Of a stretch of DNA of 17,868 nt, positions 7,277 to 14,557 are shown in pieces. The notes below the pieces were generated by a model. It made no database searches, was not told the origin of the DNA, and was given only the letters and a program-made list of their open reading frames with translations. Position 1 is the stretch's first letter, and each line of letters opens with the position of its first letter. Made by a program: the position numbers and the translations under genes. The stretch is from NCBI GenBank assembly GCA_963854565.1, contig CAWKZT010000028.1:1-17868 (forward strand), in the 5' to 3' direction. The DNA comes from CAWKZT01 sp963854565. Lineage in GTDB: Bacteria > Actinomycetota > Acidimicrobiia > Acidimicrobiales > JAHEJN01.

Positions 7277-8680
7277 ATGTCTACCGCAGAAATCGGTCTC
7301 GACCTCGGCAAATATCAGCTGGGTTGGAGTGACGAAGAAGACTATATTTTCAAGCCAAAGAAGGGCTTGAGCGAAGACATTGTCCGGGAGATCTCTTGGA
7401 TGAAGGGTGAGCCCCAGTGGATGACCGATTTTCGGATCAAGTCACTGGATCGGTTCGATCGTCGACCCATGCCACATTGGGGTGGTCAGCTCGACCAACT
7501 TGATATCAACGACATTTACTACTACATCAAGCCCACCGAAGGCAGCGCCGACGACTGGGACGATGTCCCCGACGCCATCAAAGACACCTACGAGAAGCTG
7601 GGCATTCCCGAGGCTGAGCGCAAGTATCTTGCCGGCGTTACCGCCCAGTACGAGTCCGAGGTGGTGTATCACAAGAACCGCGAGGATCTTGAGGAGCAAG
7701 GCGTCATCTTCACCGACATGGATACCGCATTGCGCGAACACCCCGAATTGGTTCGCAAGTGGTTTGGCCGCATCATTCCGCCCAATGACAACAAGTTCTC
7801 GGCCCTTAACTCTGCTACCTGGTCCGGTGGTTCGTTTATTTATGTTCCGCCCGGTGTCAGTGTCGATATGCCGCTGCAGGCCTATTTTCGCATCAACGCC
7901 GAGAATATGGGTCAGTTCGAGCGTACGCTCATCATCGCTGATGAGGGCTCGCAGGTGCATTACATCGAGGGCTGCTCGGCTCCTGTTTACAGTACTGATT
8001 CACTGCATTCCGCTGTCGTCGAGATTCAAGTTGGCAAGGGTGCCCGTGTCACCTACACCACAATTCAGAACTGGTCGAACAACGTCTACAACTTGGTCAC
8101 GAAACGGGCCCGAGTCGAAGCCGAAGGTCACATGGAATGGATCGACGGCAACATTGGTAGCCGTCTGACCATGAAGTACCCGGCCGTCGTCATGGTAGGT
8201 CCAAAGGCTTCCGGCGAAGTGCTTTCAGTGGCCTATGCCGGAGAGGGCCAGCATCAAGATGCTGGCGCCAAGATGGTGCACCTAGCACCGGAGACCTCGT
8301 CGAAGATTGTTTCCAAGTCAATCTCCAAGAACGGCGGTCGCACCAGCTATCGCGGCCTCGTAAAAGTGGCCGACGACGCTTATGGATGTAAGAGTCATGT
8401 GCAGTGTGATGCGCTCATTCTCGACGATCACAGCATCAGTGACACCTATCCCTATATGGAGATTGGTTCGAAGGATGCCATTATTGGCCACGAAGCAACC
8501 GTTTCGAAGGTCGCTGACGAGCAGTTGTTCTACTTGATGAGCCGTGGTCTCACCGAGGAGCAAGCTATGGGCATGGTTGTTAACGGTTTTATTGAGCCAG
8601 TAACGCGGACATTGCCCATGGAATACGCCGTCGAGTGGAGTCGCCTCATCGAACTTCAAATGGAAGGCTCTGTCGGCTAG
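7277..8680 (+). CDS. sufB: Fe-S cluster assembly scaffold protein SufB
   Basis: At 467 residues this is a full-length SufB, the main scaffold subunit of the SufB-SufC-SufD complex that builds iron-sulfur clusters in the cytoplasm. The conserved segments WSGGSFIYVPPGVSVDMPL, HYIEGCSAP and the C-terminal region are present. The functional Cys of the core (QCDALIL, C377) and the pair H405-E406 (GHEATVSKV) have the same 29-residue spacing as C405 and E434 of E. coli SufB. The ATG at 7277 is preceded by AGGAG seven bases away. It heads a plus-strand operon continuing with a Cys4 protein gene, sufD and sufC. Confidence 0.97.
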   Translation: MSTAEIGLDLGKYQLGWSDEEDYIFKPKKGLSEDIVREISWMKGEPQWMTDFRIKSLDRFDRRPMPHWGGQLDQLDINDIYYYIKPTEGSADDWDDVPDAIKDTYEKLGIPEAERKYLAGVTAQYESEVVYHKNREDLEEQGVIFTDMDTALREHPELVRKWFGRIIPPNDNKFSALNSATWSGGSFIYVPPGVSVDMPLQAYFRINAENMGQFERTLIIADEGSQVHYIEGCSAPVYSTDSLHSAVVEIQVGKGARVTYTTIQNWSNNVYNLVTKRARVEAEGHMEWIDGNIGSRLTMKYPAVVMVGPKASGEVLSVAYAGEGQHQDAGAKMVHLAPETSSKIVSKSISKNGGRTSYRGLVKVADDAYGCKSHVQCDALILDDHSISDTYPYMEIGSKDAIIGHEATVSKVADEQLFYLMSRGLTEEQAMGMVVNGFIEPVTRTLPMEYAVEWSRLIELQMEGSVG

Positions 8681-8717
8681 AAAGTCGCCCCTAGTCGTAA
8701 ACGGCGGCGGTGTGCGC

Positions 8718-8723
8718 CACAAT
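8718..8723 (+). promoter_or_regulatory. Possible -10-like hexamer before the Cys4 protein gene
   Basis: CACAAT ends 6 bases before GTG 8730, mirroring GACAAT and a 6-base gap before the GTG of the MBL gene at 14453. It is weak because the first base differs from the TANNNT pattern seen elsewhere. Confidence 0.22.
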
Positions 8724-8729
8724 GGTGAT

Positions 8730-9089
8730 GTGCCAATGCGTCAGGACTGTAAATTCTTTGAAAGCCGGAGTTATGCCAACGGAGACACGGTTCGGAAGTG
8801 CGATATTGATCTCGCTCCCGAGGCTCCGTGGAGATGTCCGGACAACTGCCCTGGCTACCAGAGACGCTTAGTCGACGTCAATTGGGCTCATGGCACTTTG
8901 GTCACCCCACCGACACCCGCCGAACCGGCTTCTTTGGGTACTGACGACAGCATCGGGGCCTTACTAGATGCGGCTAAAACAATTGTCAATGAGGCTGGCT
9001 CCCGGGTCATGGCTGACGTGGACGCTGAGAAACTTAAGGCCGATAAGAAGGGTCGTCGATGGCCCTGGCAACGACGCAAGAAGCGTTAA
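8730..9089 (+). CDS. Small four-cysteine protein of unknown function encoded between sufB and sufD
   Basis: This encodes 119 residues from GTG 8730 (117 from ATG 8736; GTG 8712 is also possible). I do not recognise a named family. Counting from ATG 8736, the four cysteines lie at 5, 22, 34 and 38 (QDCKFF, RKCDID, WRCPDNCPGY), all in the first 40 residues. This C-x16-C-x11-C-x3-C layout suggests a Zn or Fe-S binding knuckle. A flexible Pro-rich linker follows, then a helix, and the tail is strongly basic (KKGRRWPWQRRKKR). It sits 49 bases after sufB and 100 bases before sufD on the same strand, suggesting a role with Fe-S assembly, which is inference only. There is no signal peptide or membrane helix. 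Confidence 0.8.
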   Translation: MPMRQDCKFFESRSYANGDTVRKCDIDLAPEAPWRCPDNCPGYQRRLVDVNWAHGTLVTPPTPAEPASLGTDDSIGALLDAAKTIVNEAGSRVMADVDAEKLKADKKGRRWPWQRRKKR

Positions 9090-9189
9090 AGCCACCGTTG
9101 CGGTAGCGCAATGACGTAGAAGTATTGCAAGGCAAAATATTCACCGAGCCTAGGAACAGCCGAAGCTCATTTCCCGAACGAACCGACTT

Positions 9190-10410
9190 ATGTCTGCCCC
9201 TCTTTCGATTGATTACGTAAAGTCCCTCAGTGGGCCCCAGTGGCTCATCGACCGCCGCCTTGCCGCAGCCAAAATGCTTGACGGTGTGGCATGGCCCACC
9301 AAGAAGGCCGAAGAGTGGCGTTATAGCCCGATTGACAAGTTTGATTTGTCCGTGTTTGTGCCGGTGGGATCCGCCGATTCCGCGGTTGCTCCGGCATTGA
9401 TCACACAGGCCGAGGTAAATGTTCACCTCCACAATGGCGCGTTAGTGTCTGTGGATGGCGCTGTCGACGGACTGACGGTTGTTCGGGCTGTGGATTCAGA
9501 TACCGACGTACTGGGGGCATTGCCAGCCGATCCTTTCGGACTCGTTAACGCGGCACTGGCGGCCGATCCAATTGTGCTTAAAATCGGGGCCGGAGCGACC
9601 GTTTCATCACCGATCTTGGTTTCGCTTACCGGCTCCGGAGAGGCCCAGTTGTCGACACCGTTGCTTGTCGTGGAAGCCGGCGCCGACGCTCAGGCGACCG
9701 TGGTTGTTTCGTCGGAGAGTCAAGCGACAGACTCTGTCGTTATTCCTCGCGTGTATGCATCGTTGGCCAATTCGGCCCGAATTCGCATCGCTGACCTCCA
9801 AATCTTGGGGCCGACGGTTACTTGCTTTGGTCATACCGACGTCAGTGTCGACGCCCAAGCAACGTTTAGTGGTTGGGGAGCGGGCATTGGCGGTTCGTGG
9901 GCTCGTCAACGCGTCGACGTTCAACTCAATGGCCGTGGCAGCAATGTTGAATACGCCGCTGCCTACTTCGGTACCGAAGAACAGATTCTCGATTACCGGA
10001 TGTTCATTGATCATGTCGGCGCGGACACCACGTCCAATCTGTTGTTCAATGGCGTTGTCGACGACAAATCGATGGGCATTTACACGGGGATGATTCGGAT
10101 CGCCGAAACCGGGTGCGGCTCCAACGCCAACCAGACCAATCGAACGATTACGTTGTCCGACGACGCAGCGGTTGAATCGGTACCCAACCTCGAAATCCTT
10201 AACAACGATGTGCATTGCAGTCATGCGTCCACCGTGGGGCCCGTCGATGCCGACCAACTTTTTTATCTCGAAACACGCGGCGTGCCGACCGACCAAGCAA
10301 CCAAGCTCGTCGTCGGCGGCTTCTTCGATGCGGTTCTCGACGCAGCCCCTGCGCCTGGGCTAGCTGACCGAGCGCAACTTGGTATCGACCGAAAGTTAGG
10401 TGTGGCATGA
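9190..10410 (+). CDS. sufD: Fe-S cluster assembly protein SufD
   Basis: This is a 406-residue SufB/SufD paralogue that pairs with SufB in the SufBCD scaffold. The N-terminal region WPTKKAEEWRYSPI is the hallmark of SufD. The C-terminal core has NNDVHCSHASTVGPVD, where H345 is the candidate equivalent of the functional His of E. coli SufD (H360), and DQLFYLETRGV. The ATG is at 9190; I see no Shine-Dalgarno sequence and no TANNNT at the leaderless distance. The 100 bases upstream contain a small hairpin (9096-9113) but no convincing promoter. The stop overlaps the sufC start (ATGA), so the two should be translationally coupled. Confidence 0.93.
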   Translation: MSAPLSIDYVKSLSGPQWLIDRRLAAAKMLDGVAWPTKKAEEWRYSPIDKFDLSVFVPVGSADSAVAPALITQAEVNVHLHNGALVSVDGAVDGLTVVRAVDSDTDVLGALPADPFGLVNAALAADPIVLKIGAGATVSSPILVSLTGSGEAQLSTPLLVVEAGADAQATVVVSSESQATDSVVIPRVYASLANSARIRIADLQILGPTVTCFGHTDVSVDAQATFSGWGAGIGGSWARQRVDVQLNGRGSNVEYAAAYFGTEEQILDYRMFIDHVGADTTSNLLFNGVVDDKSMGIYTGMIRIAETGCGSNANQTNRTITLSDDAAVESVPNLEILNNDVHCSHASTVGPVDADQLFYLETRGVPTDQATKLVVGGFFDAVLDAAPAPGLADRAQLGIDRKLGVA

Positions 10411-11192
10411 CCACATTAGAAATCAAGGGCCTGGCAGCCACTGTGGATGGCACCGAGATTCTCAAAGGTGTCGATCTAACTATCTCATCGGGCGAAGTTC
10501 ATGCTGTGATGGGCCCCAATGGCTCCGGAAAGTCGACTTTGTCCTATGCGATCATGGGTCGTCCAGGGTATGAAGTTACCGGCGGATCGGTACTGCTTGA
10601 TGGCGTCGATATGTTGGCCTTGCTGCCGTATCAACGGGCCCAGGCTGGATTGTTCTTGGCTATGCAATACCCAACAGAGGTGCCGGGTGTGGCCCTGCGT
10701 AGTGTGCTTGAGGCCGCAGCCAATGCTGGCGGCCGCGACCCATCGCTGGTGGCCGCGGCTATGTCTGTTGAGGCCGAGGCAATTGGGTTTGGTGAAGCAT
10801 TTCTGGACCGTCCGCTTAACGTCGATCTGTCCGGTGGCGAGCAAAAACGCAATGAGACGTTACAGCTGTGCGTTATGGAGCCAAAGATTGCCATCTTGGA
10901 CGAACTTGACTCGGGTCTAGATGTCGATGCTTTGCGCATGGTGAGCCGTCGTATTCAGGTGCAAACGAAGGAGCATGGCCTGGCTGTGCTGGCTATTACG
11001 CATTACCAGCGTCTGTTTGAAGAACTGCATCCTGACTTCGTGCACGTCTTCGCTGATGGCAAGATTCAAGCCACCGGTGGTCCCGAACTCGCCGTCGAAA
11101 TTGAGAAGAACGGTTATACAGCCTGGGCCGACGACCGCACCGAAACATCGGTGAGCTTTGGTCTAGGGCTCGGGGAAGACCCCTTCGCCTAA
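10407..11192 (+). CDS. sufC: Fe-S assembly ATPase SufC (first copy, in the sufB-sufD operon)
   Basis: This is a 261-residue ABC-type ATPase that drives the SufBCD scaffold. The Walker A is GPNGSGKST (residues 36-44), the signature LSGGEQKRNE begins at 141, the Walker B with catalytic Glu is IAILDE (D165, E166), the D-loop is SGLDVDAL, and the H-loop is ITHYQRL, so it appears active. It resembles mycobacterial-type SufC in style (GLFLAMQYPTEVPGVAL) but has LSGGEQ and DELDSGLD where most SufC proteins have FSGGEKK and DETDSGLD, and a longer C-terminal tail (EDPFA end). A second, different sufC lies on the opposite strand at 13694. The stop overlaps the end of sufU by four bases, convergent. Confidence 0.93.
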   Translation: MTTLEIKGLAATVDGTEILKGVDLTISSGEVHAVMGPNGSGKSTLSYAIMGRPGYEVTGGSVLLDGVDMLALLPYQRAQAGLFLAMQYPTEVPGVALRSVLEAAANAGGRDPSLVAAAMSVEAEAIGFGEAFLDRPLNVDLSGGEQKRNETLQLCVMEPKIAILDELDSGLDVDALRMVSRRIQVQTKEHGLAVLAITHYQRLFEELHPDFVHVFADGKIQATGGPELAVEIEKNGYTAWADDRTETSVSFGLGLGEDPFA

Positions 11193-11671
11193 GCCTCTTC
11201 GGTGGTGGCGTCCACGATGGCTTCAGCCAGCGTGTTCCAACCGAGCGTGGCGCACTTGATACGGGTAGGAAACTTCACCACACCACGAAGCGCTTCAAGA
11301 TCGCCCAGGTTGACACCTTCGACGGGTTCCATTGGTTCGTCGGCGATTCCGCCGATGTTGGTTTCGTGGATGGACATCATGGCCTTGAAGGTCTGAGTGA
11401 GGTCGCTGACCTCGGCGAGCGTCTTGCCCTTGACCGCGGCCGACATCATTGATGCCGAGGACTGACTAATGCTGCATCCTTGGCCATCGATGGCTACGTC
11501 GCTGATCTTGCCGTCGTCAGAAACGTTGACGTATACAACGACCTCGTCGCCGCACAACGGATTAAATCCTTCGACCCGAACAGCAGGGGGTGTGGCAAGC
11601 TCGCCACGGTTACGTGGGCTGCGGTAGTGGTCGAGGATGATCTCTCGGTAGAGGTCTTCTAAGCCTGGCAT
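11189..11671 (-). CDS. sufU: SufU, zinc-dependent sulfur transferase partner of SufS
   Basis: This is a 160-residue SufU of the IscU/NifU-N fold. SufU receives persulfide sulfur from SufS and hands it to the SufBCD scaffold. The Zn-ligand set is complete: C40 and D42 (NPLCGD), C66 (GQGCSIS) and C140 (RIKCATL). The extra stretch between C66 and C140, longer than in IscU, is the SufU feature. The N-terminal LYREIILDHYRSPRNRG is typical. A GGAG lies about 10 bases before the ATG at 11671. It is the last gene of the minus-strand sufC-sufS-sufU group, 45 bases after sufS, and converges tail to tail with the first sufC. Confidence 0.94.
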   Translation of the reverse strand: MPGLEDLYREIILDHYRSPRNRGELATPPAVRVEGFNPLCGDEVVVYVNVSDDGKISDVAIDGQGCSISQSSASMMSAAVKGKTLAEVSDLTQTFKAMMSIHETNIGGIADEPMEPVEGVNLGDLEALRGVVKFPTRIKCATLGWNTLAEAIVDATTEEA

Positions 11672-11716
11672 GGGGTCGGCTCCATCATTTCTTGTGAGAT
11701 AGCAGCGTAAGCGGAA

Positions 11717-12946
11717 TTAGAACGCAAACATCGAGTCGGCATCGTCGAGTGCATCGGCGAGCGTGTCAACGTCGGATTCGTCGTTATAGATATACAGCGA
11801 GGCCCGGCTAGTGGAGTTAACCCCAAGTTGGACCATGAGCGGTTTAGCGCAGTGGTGTCCGGCTCGCACGCACACGCCTTTTTGGTCGAGCACCTGGGCC
11901 ACATCATGAGGGTGCACATTGCCGAAAGTGAAGGAAATAACCCCACCTCGTATGGCGGGTTCGGATGGTCCGAAGATATGGATCTTGTCGCCGTGGCGTT
12001 GGTGTAGCGTGCGCAGGGCATAGGCCGTGAGACTGACTTCGTGAGCCCGTACTGCTTCCATGCCGAGATCATCGAGGTAATCAATAGCGGCGCCCAGGCC
12101 AATGGTTTCGGCGATGGCGGGTGTGCCTGCCTCGAACTTATGCGGGATTTCGTTGGTGGTGAAGCCTTCTTTGGTCACTTTGAGGATCATCGAGCCACCG
12201 CCGAGAAATGGTGGCATAGCTTCAAGAAGTTCGGCGCGTCCCCACAACACACCAATGCCGGTTGGGCCGCACATTTTGTGACCCGTAAAAGCGAAGAAGT
12301 CGACGTCGAGGGCCACAACATCGGTGGGGAGGTGGGGGACGTACTGACTGCCATCTACCACGATGATCGCGCCAGCGGCATGGGCAGCGTCGGCGAGAAG
12401 GCGAACCGGAGTAATAGTGCCGAGCACATTGGACATGGCCGAAACGGCGAGCATCTTGGCCCCGTCGAGTAATCGGTCAAGTTCGCTGAGATCTAGTTGC
12501 CCATCGTCAGTAATGGGAATCCATCGGATGGTGAATCCAATCTCTTGGGCCAGCATTTGCCAAGGGACGATGTTGGCATGGTGTTCGAGTTCGGTGAGGA
12601 CGATGGCGTCGCCGGATTTGAGGTTGGTCTTGCCCCACGTGCGGGCAACCAGGTTGATTGCCTCGGTGCCATTGCGAACAAAGATGCATTCGTTGCTCGA
12701 TGGCGCGCCGATGAATCGGGCGACCTTGGACCGCGCTGCTTCCATGTGGCGGGTAGCGAGGTCCGAAATGCGATAGGCGCCGCGGTGGACGTTTGCATTG
12801 ATGGTTTCGTAGTACTCGGTCATGGCATCGAGGACGACCCGCGGTTTTTGCGATGACGATGCCGAGTCGAGATAAACGATGCGGTTGCCCTCGTATACCT
12901 GCTGCAGAAGCGGGAAGTCGGCCTTGATAGCGGCGACATCGAGCAT
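11717..12946 (-). CDS. sufS: Group II cysteine desulfurase SufS
   Basis: This is a 409-residue PLP enzyme that removes sulfur from cysteine as an enzyme-bound persulfide. The PLP lysine is K224 in FTGHKMCGPTGIG, the catalytic cysteine is C366 in RAGHHCAKP, and H123 (ELEHHANIVPW) and D198 (VVDGSQ) fit the cofactor site. YLDSASSSQKP near the start and SRASLYIYN near the end are typical of SufS. I chose ATG 12946 (MLDVAAIKADFPLL), four bases after the sufC stop, because it gives the usual N-terminus and length. ATG 12967 and an earlier start at 13009 would overlap sufC. Its presence with SufU, not SufE, matches Gram-positive SUF systems. Confidence 0.95.
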   Translation of the reverse strand: MLDVAAIKADFPLLQQVYEGNRIVYLDSASSSQKPRVVLDAMTEYYETINANVHRGAYRISDLATRHMEAARSKVARFIGAPSSNECIFVRNGTEAINLVARTWGKTNLKSGDAIVLTELEHHANIVPWQMLAQEIGFTIRWIPITDDGQLDLSELDRLLDGAKMLAVSAMSNVLGTITPVRLLADAAHAAGAIIVVDGSQYVPHLPTDVVALDVDFFAFTGHKMCGPTGIGVLWGRAELLEAMPPFLGGGSMILKVTKEGFTTNEIPHKFEAGTPAIAETIGLGAAIDYLDDLGMEAVRAHEVSLTAYALRTLHQRHGDKIHIFGPSEPAIRGGVISFTFGNVHPHDVAQVLDQKGVCVRAGHHCAKPLMVQLGVNSTSRASLYIYNDESDVDTLADALDDADSMFAF

Positions 12947-12950
12947 TGGG

Positions 12951-13694
12951 TTACCGGAAGGAGTCATAACCATCGCTTTCGAGCTGCTTCGCAAGTTCCA
13001 TGCCACCACTTTGCACGATCTTTCCGTCGACCATGATGTGAACGAAATCGGGCCTCAGTTCGTTGAGCAGACGGCTGAAGTGGGTGATGGCAAGAACGCC
13101 GAGTTCGGGTCGTTCAGCGCGTACGGCGTTTATTCCGGAGGCAACGATCTTGATGGCATCGACATCGAGACCGGAATCGGTTTCGTCGAGGATTGCAATC
13201 TCGGGTTCAAGAATGGCCATTTGTAGAATTTCGTTACGTTTCTTTTCGCCACCAGAGAACCCCTCGTTGAGATAACGGTCGGCGAACGATGGGTCCATAT
13301 CTAGTCGGTTCATCCAGGCCATGATCGTGCCTCGCAATTCGAGGACGGAAAGGTCGGTGCCTTTGCGCGCCGACAGTGATTGGCGCAGGAAGTTCATTAC
13401 GGATACGCCCTGGACTTCCTGGGGATGCTGAAAGGCTAAGAACATTCCAGCCTTGCCGCGGACATCGGTGGGCCAGTCGGTGATGTCGTCACCATGGAAC
13501 AAGAGTTGTCCCTCGGTGATTTGGTACTCGGGGCTGGCCATCAACGTGTTGGCTAAGGTTGACTTTCCGCATCCGTTGGGGCCCATGAGAGCATGGACCT
13601 CGCCAGCGTTGATCGTTAGATCGAGCCCTTTGAGGATTGAAATCTCGTCGGTACCGGCGTGGAGGTTTTGGATTTGGAACAGTGGCGCAGCCAT
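12951..13694 (-). CDS. sufC: Fe-S assembly ATPase SufC (second copy, in the sufS-sufU operon)
   Basis: This is a 247-residue SufC ATPase with GPNGCGKST (Walker A, residues 38-46), GFSGGEKKRNEILQMA (signature from 146), IAILDE (D170, E171), SGLDVDAI and ITHFSRL, all intact. It matches the canonical SufC pattern (FSGGEKK, DETDSGLD) more closely than the copy at 10407, and the two are clearly diverged, so this is not a recent duplication. The start is ATG 13694 (MAAPLFQIQNLH); the longer reading from 13727 adds residues with no family resemblance. TACACT lies 7 bases upstream. It is followed four bases later by sufS. Having two different SufC proteins in one SUF locus is unusual, and they may occupy the SufB-side and SufD-side positions of the complex. 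Confidence 0.93.
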   Translation of the reverse strand: MAAPLFQIQNLHAGTDEISILKGLDLTINAGEVHALMGPNGCGKSTLANTLMASPEYQITEGQLLFHGDDITDWPTDVRGKAGMFLAFQHPQEVQGVSVMNFLRQSLSARKGTDLSVLELRGTIMAWMNRLDMDPSFADRYLNEGFSGGEKKRNEILQMAILEPEIAILDETDSGLDVDAIKIVASGINAVRAERPELGVLAITHFSRLLNELRPDFVHIMVDGKIVQSGGMELAKQLESDGYDSFR

Positions 13695-13701
13695 AGCTTG
13701 T

Positions 13702-13707
13702 AGTGTA
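13702..13707 (-). promoter_or_regulatory. -10-like hexamer before the second sufC
   Basis: On the minus strand TACACT ends 7 bases before the ATG at 13694, which fits a leaderless transcript starting at the second sufC. There is no Shine-Dalgarno sequence. If real, sufC-sufS-sufU can be transcribed independently of the upstream MBL-fold gene. Confidence 0.42.
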
Positions 13708-13778
13708 CGGGTTACGGCGGGCCGCACCGTCCTAGATGACAGGGCACTGGTGGATGCAATCAGGTGTACGTTGCCGGG

Positions 13779-14453
13779 CTACCAACCTCGGTCGACCCAC
13801 GATTGGAGGCTGGGTGCCTCTGTGCCGATGGTGGTGTCGGTGCCATGGCCGGGCATCACAATGGTGTCGGGCTCTAGCGGGGAGAAGAGACGCTGATCGA
13901 GCGAGTCGATGATGGTCGCAAAGTCGCCACCGGGGAATTGGGTGGCGCCTGGACCTCCGGGAAACAGCGTGTCGCCACTGAAAAGCACTGGGGCGTCTTC
14001 GAGACGGAAGCAGATTGACCCGGCTGTATGACCAGGCGTCAGGATTGAATGGAGGCGCAGGCGCCCAACCTCGATTACCTCCTCATCGACAAGTAAGTAA
14101 TCGTAAGCATCGAGCATGCCCGCATCGGCTTCGGTGACGCCAACCTCGTAGCCAGCGTCGCGCAACTGGGGGATAGCGGCGATGTGGTCCCAATGTCCGT
14201 GGGTTTCTAGAACCGTGCGTACGTTGAGGGCTTGGCATAGTTCGAGAAGTCGGTCATGTTCGTTGGCAGCGTCAATGAGCACGGCTTCGCCTGTGGCACG
14301 GCATCGAAGCACATACACATTGTTGTCGACTGGGCCAACAACCACCTTGTGTATCTCGGCGTTGGTATCTCGGTAGTGCAGGGTGGGGCCAGCGTTGGCA
14401 GCTTCGGCCCCATGGCCATGCGCCGTCCCGCAGTAGTGCTCAAGCATGTTCAC
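13779..14453 (-). CDS. MBL-fold hydrolase (glyoxalase II-like)
   Basis: This is a 224-residue metallo-beta-lactamase-fold protein of the glyoxalase II/persulfide dioxygenase-like group. The metal motif is THGHWDH (H85, H87, D89, H90), followed by TPGHTAGS (H132), FSGDTLFPGG (D151) and MPGHG (H203), so all ligands are present. The first 35 or so residues form an extension with HYCGTAHGHG that is not part of the core. The start is GTG 14453, with GACAAT six bases upstream; ATG 14447 is also possible. The gene lies 84 bases upstream of the second sufC on the same strand. A sulfur-related role, such as persulfide handling, is conceivable from context, but a general thioesterase is equally likely. 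Confidence 0.85.
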   Translation of the reverse strand: MNMLEHYCGTAHGHGAEAANAGPTLHYRDTNAEIHKVVVGPVDNNVYVLRCRATGEAVLIDAANEHDRLLELCQALNVRTVLETHGHWDHIAAIPQLRDAGYEVGVTEADAGMLDAYDYLLVDEEVIEVGRLRLHSILTPGHTAGSICFRLEDAPVLFSGDTLFPGGPGATQFPGGDFATIIDSLDQRLFSPLEPDTIVMPGHGTDTTIGTEAPSLQSWVDRGW

Positions 14454-14459
14454 GGGACC

Positions 14460-14465
14460 ATTGTC
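14460..14465 (-). promoter_or_regulatory. Possible -10-like hexamer before the MBL-fold gene at 14453
   Basis: On the minus strand GACAAT (5 of 6 matches to TACAAT) ends 6 bases before GTG 14453. It supports GTG as the start and a leaderless mRNA. No -35 box is clear. Confidence 0.28.
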
Positions 14466-14500
14466 GCAGGTCTTGGCCGATACCGGTAGCGCGGTAAGGG

Positions 14501-14557
14501 TGGGGCGGTGCAGTGTGGGGCGGTGCAGTGTGGGGCTATGCAGTCTGGGTCTATGAC
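14501..14557. repeat. 15-bp tandem repeat, two perfect and about two degenerate copies
   Basis: TGGGGCGGTGCAGTG occurs exactly at 14501-14515 and 14516-14530. It is followed by TGGGGCTATGCAGTC (14531-14545) and a partial, more degenerate copy from 14546 that enters the end of vapC (stop codon complement at 14551-14553). It occupies most of the gap between vapC and the MBL-fold gene and contains no obvious terminator or hairpin. Confidence 0.8.

Noticed and set aside
9096..9113. Small hairpin CGTTGCG/CGCAATG after the Cys4 protein gene as a terminator
   Set aside because: No T tract follows, and ending transcription here would separate sufD and sufC from sufB; at most it is a weak RNA structure.
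12041..12472. Long plus-strand reading frames opposite sufS and the second sufC
   Set aside because: They are antisense shadows of strongly conserved coding sequence and their translations show no domain features.
12947..13009. Longer SufS start(s) overlapping sufC
   Set aside because: The additional 7-21 residues do not resemble SufS, and MLDVAAIKADFP is a typical SufS beginning.
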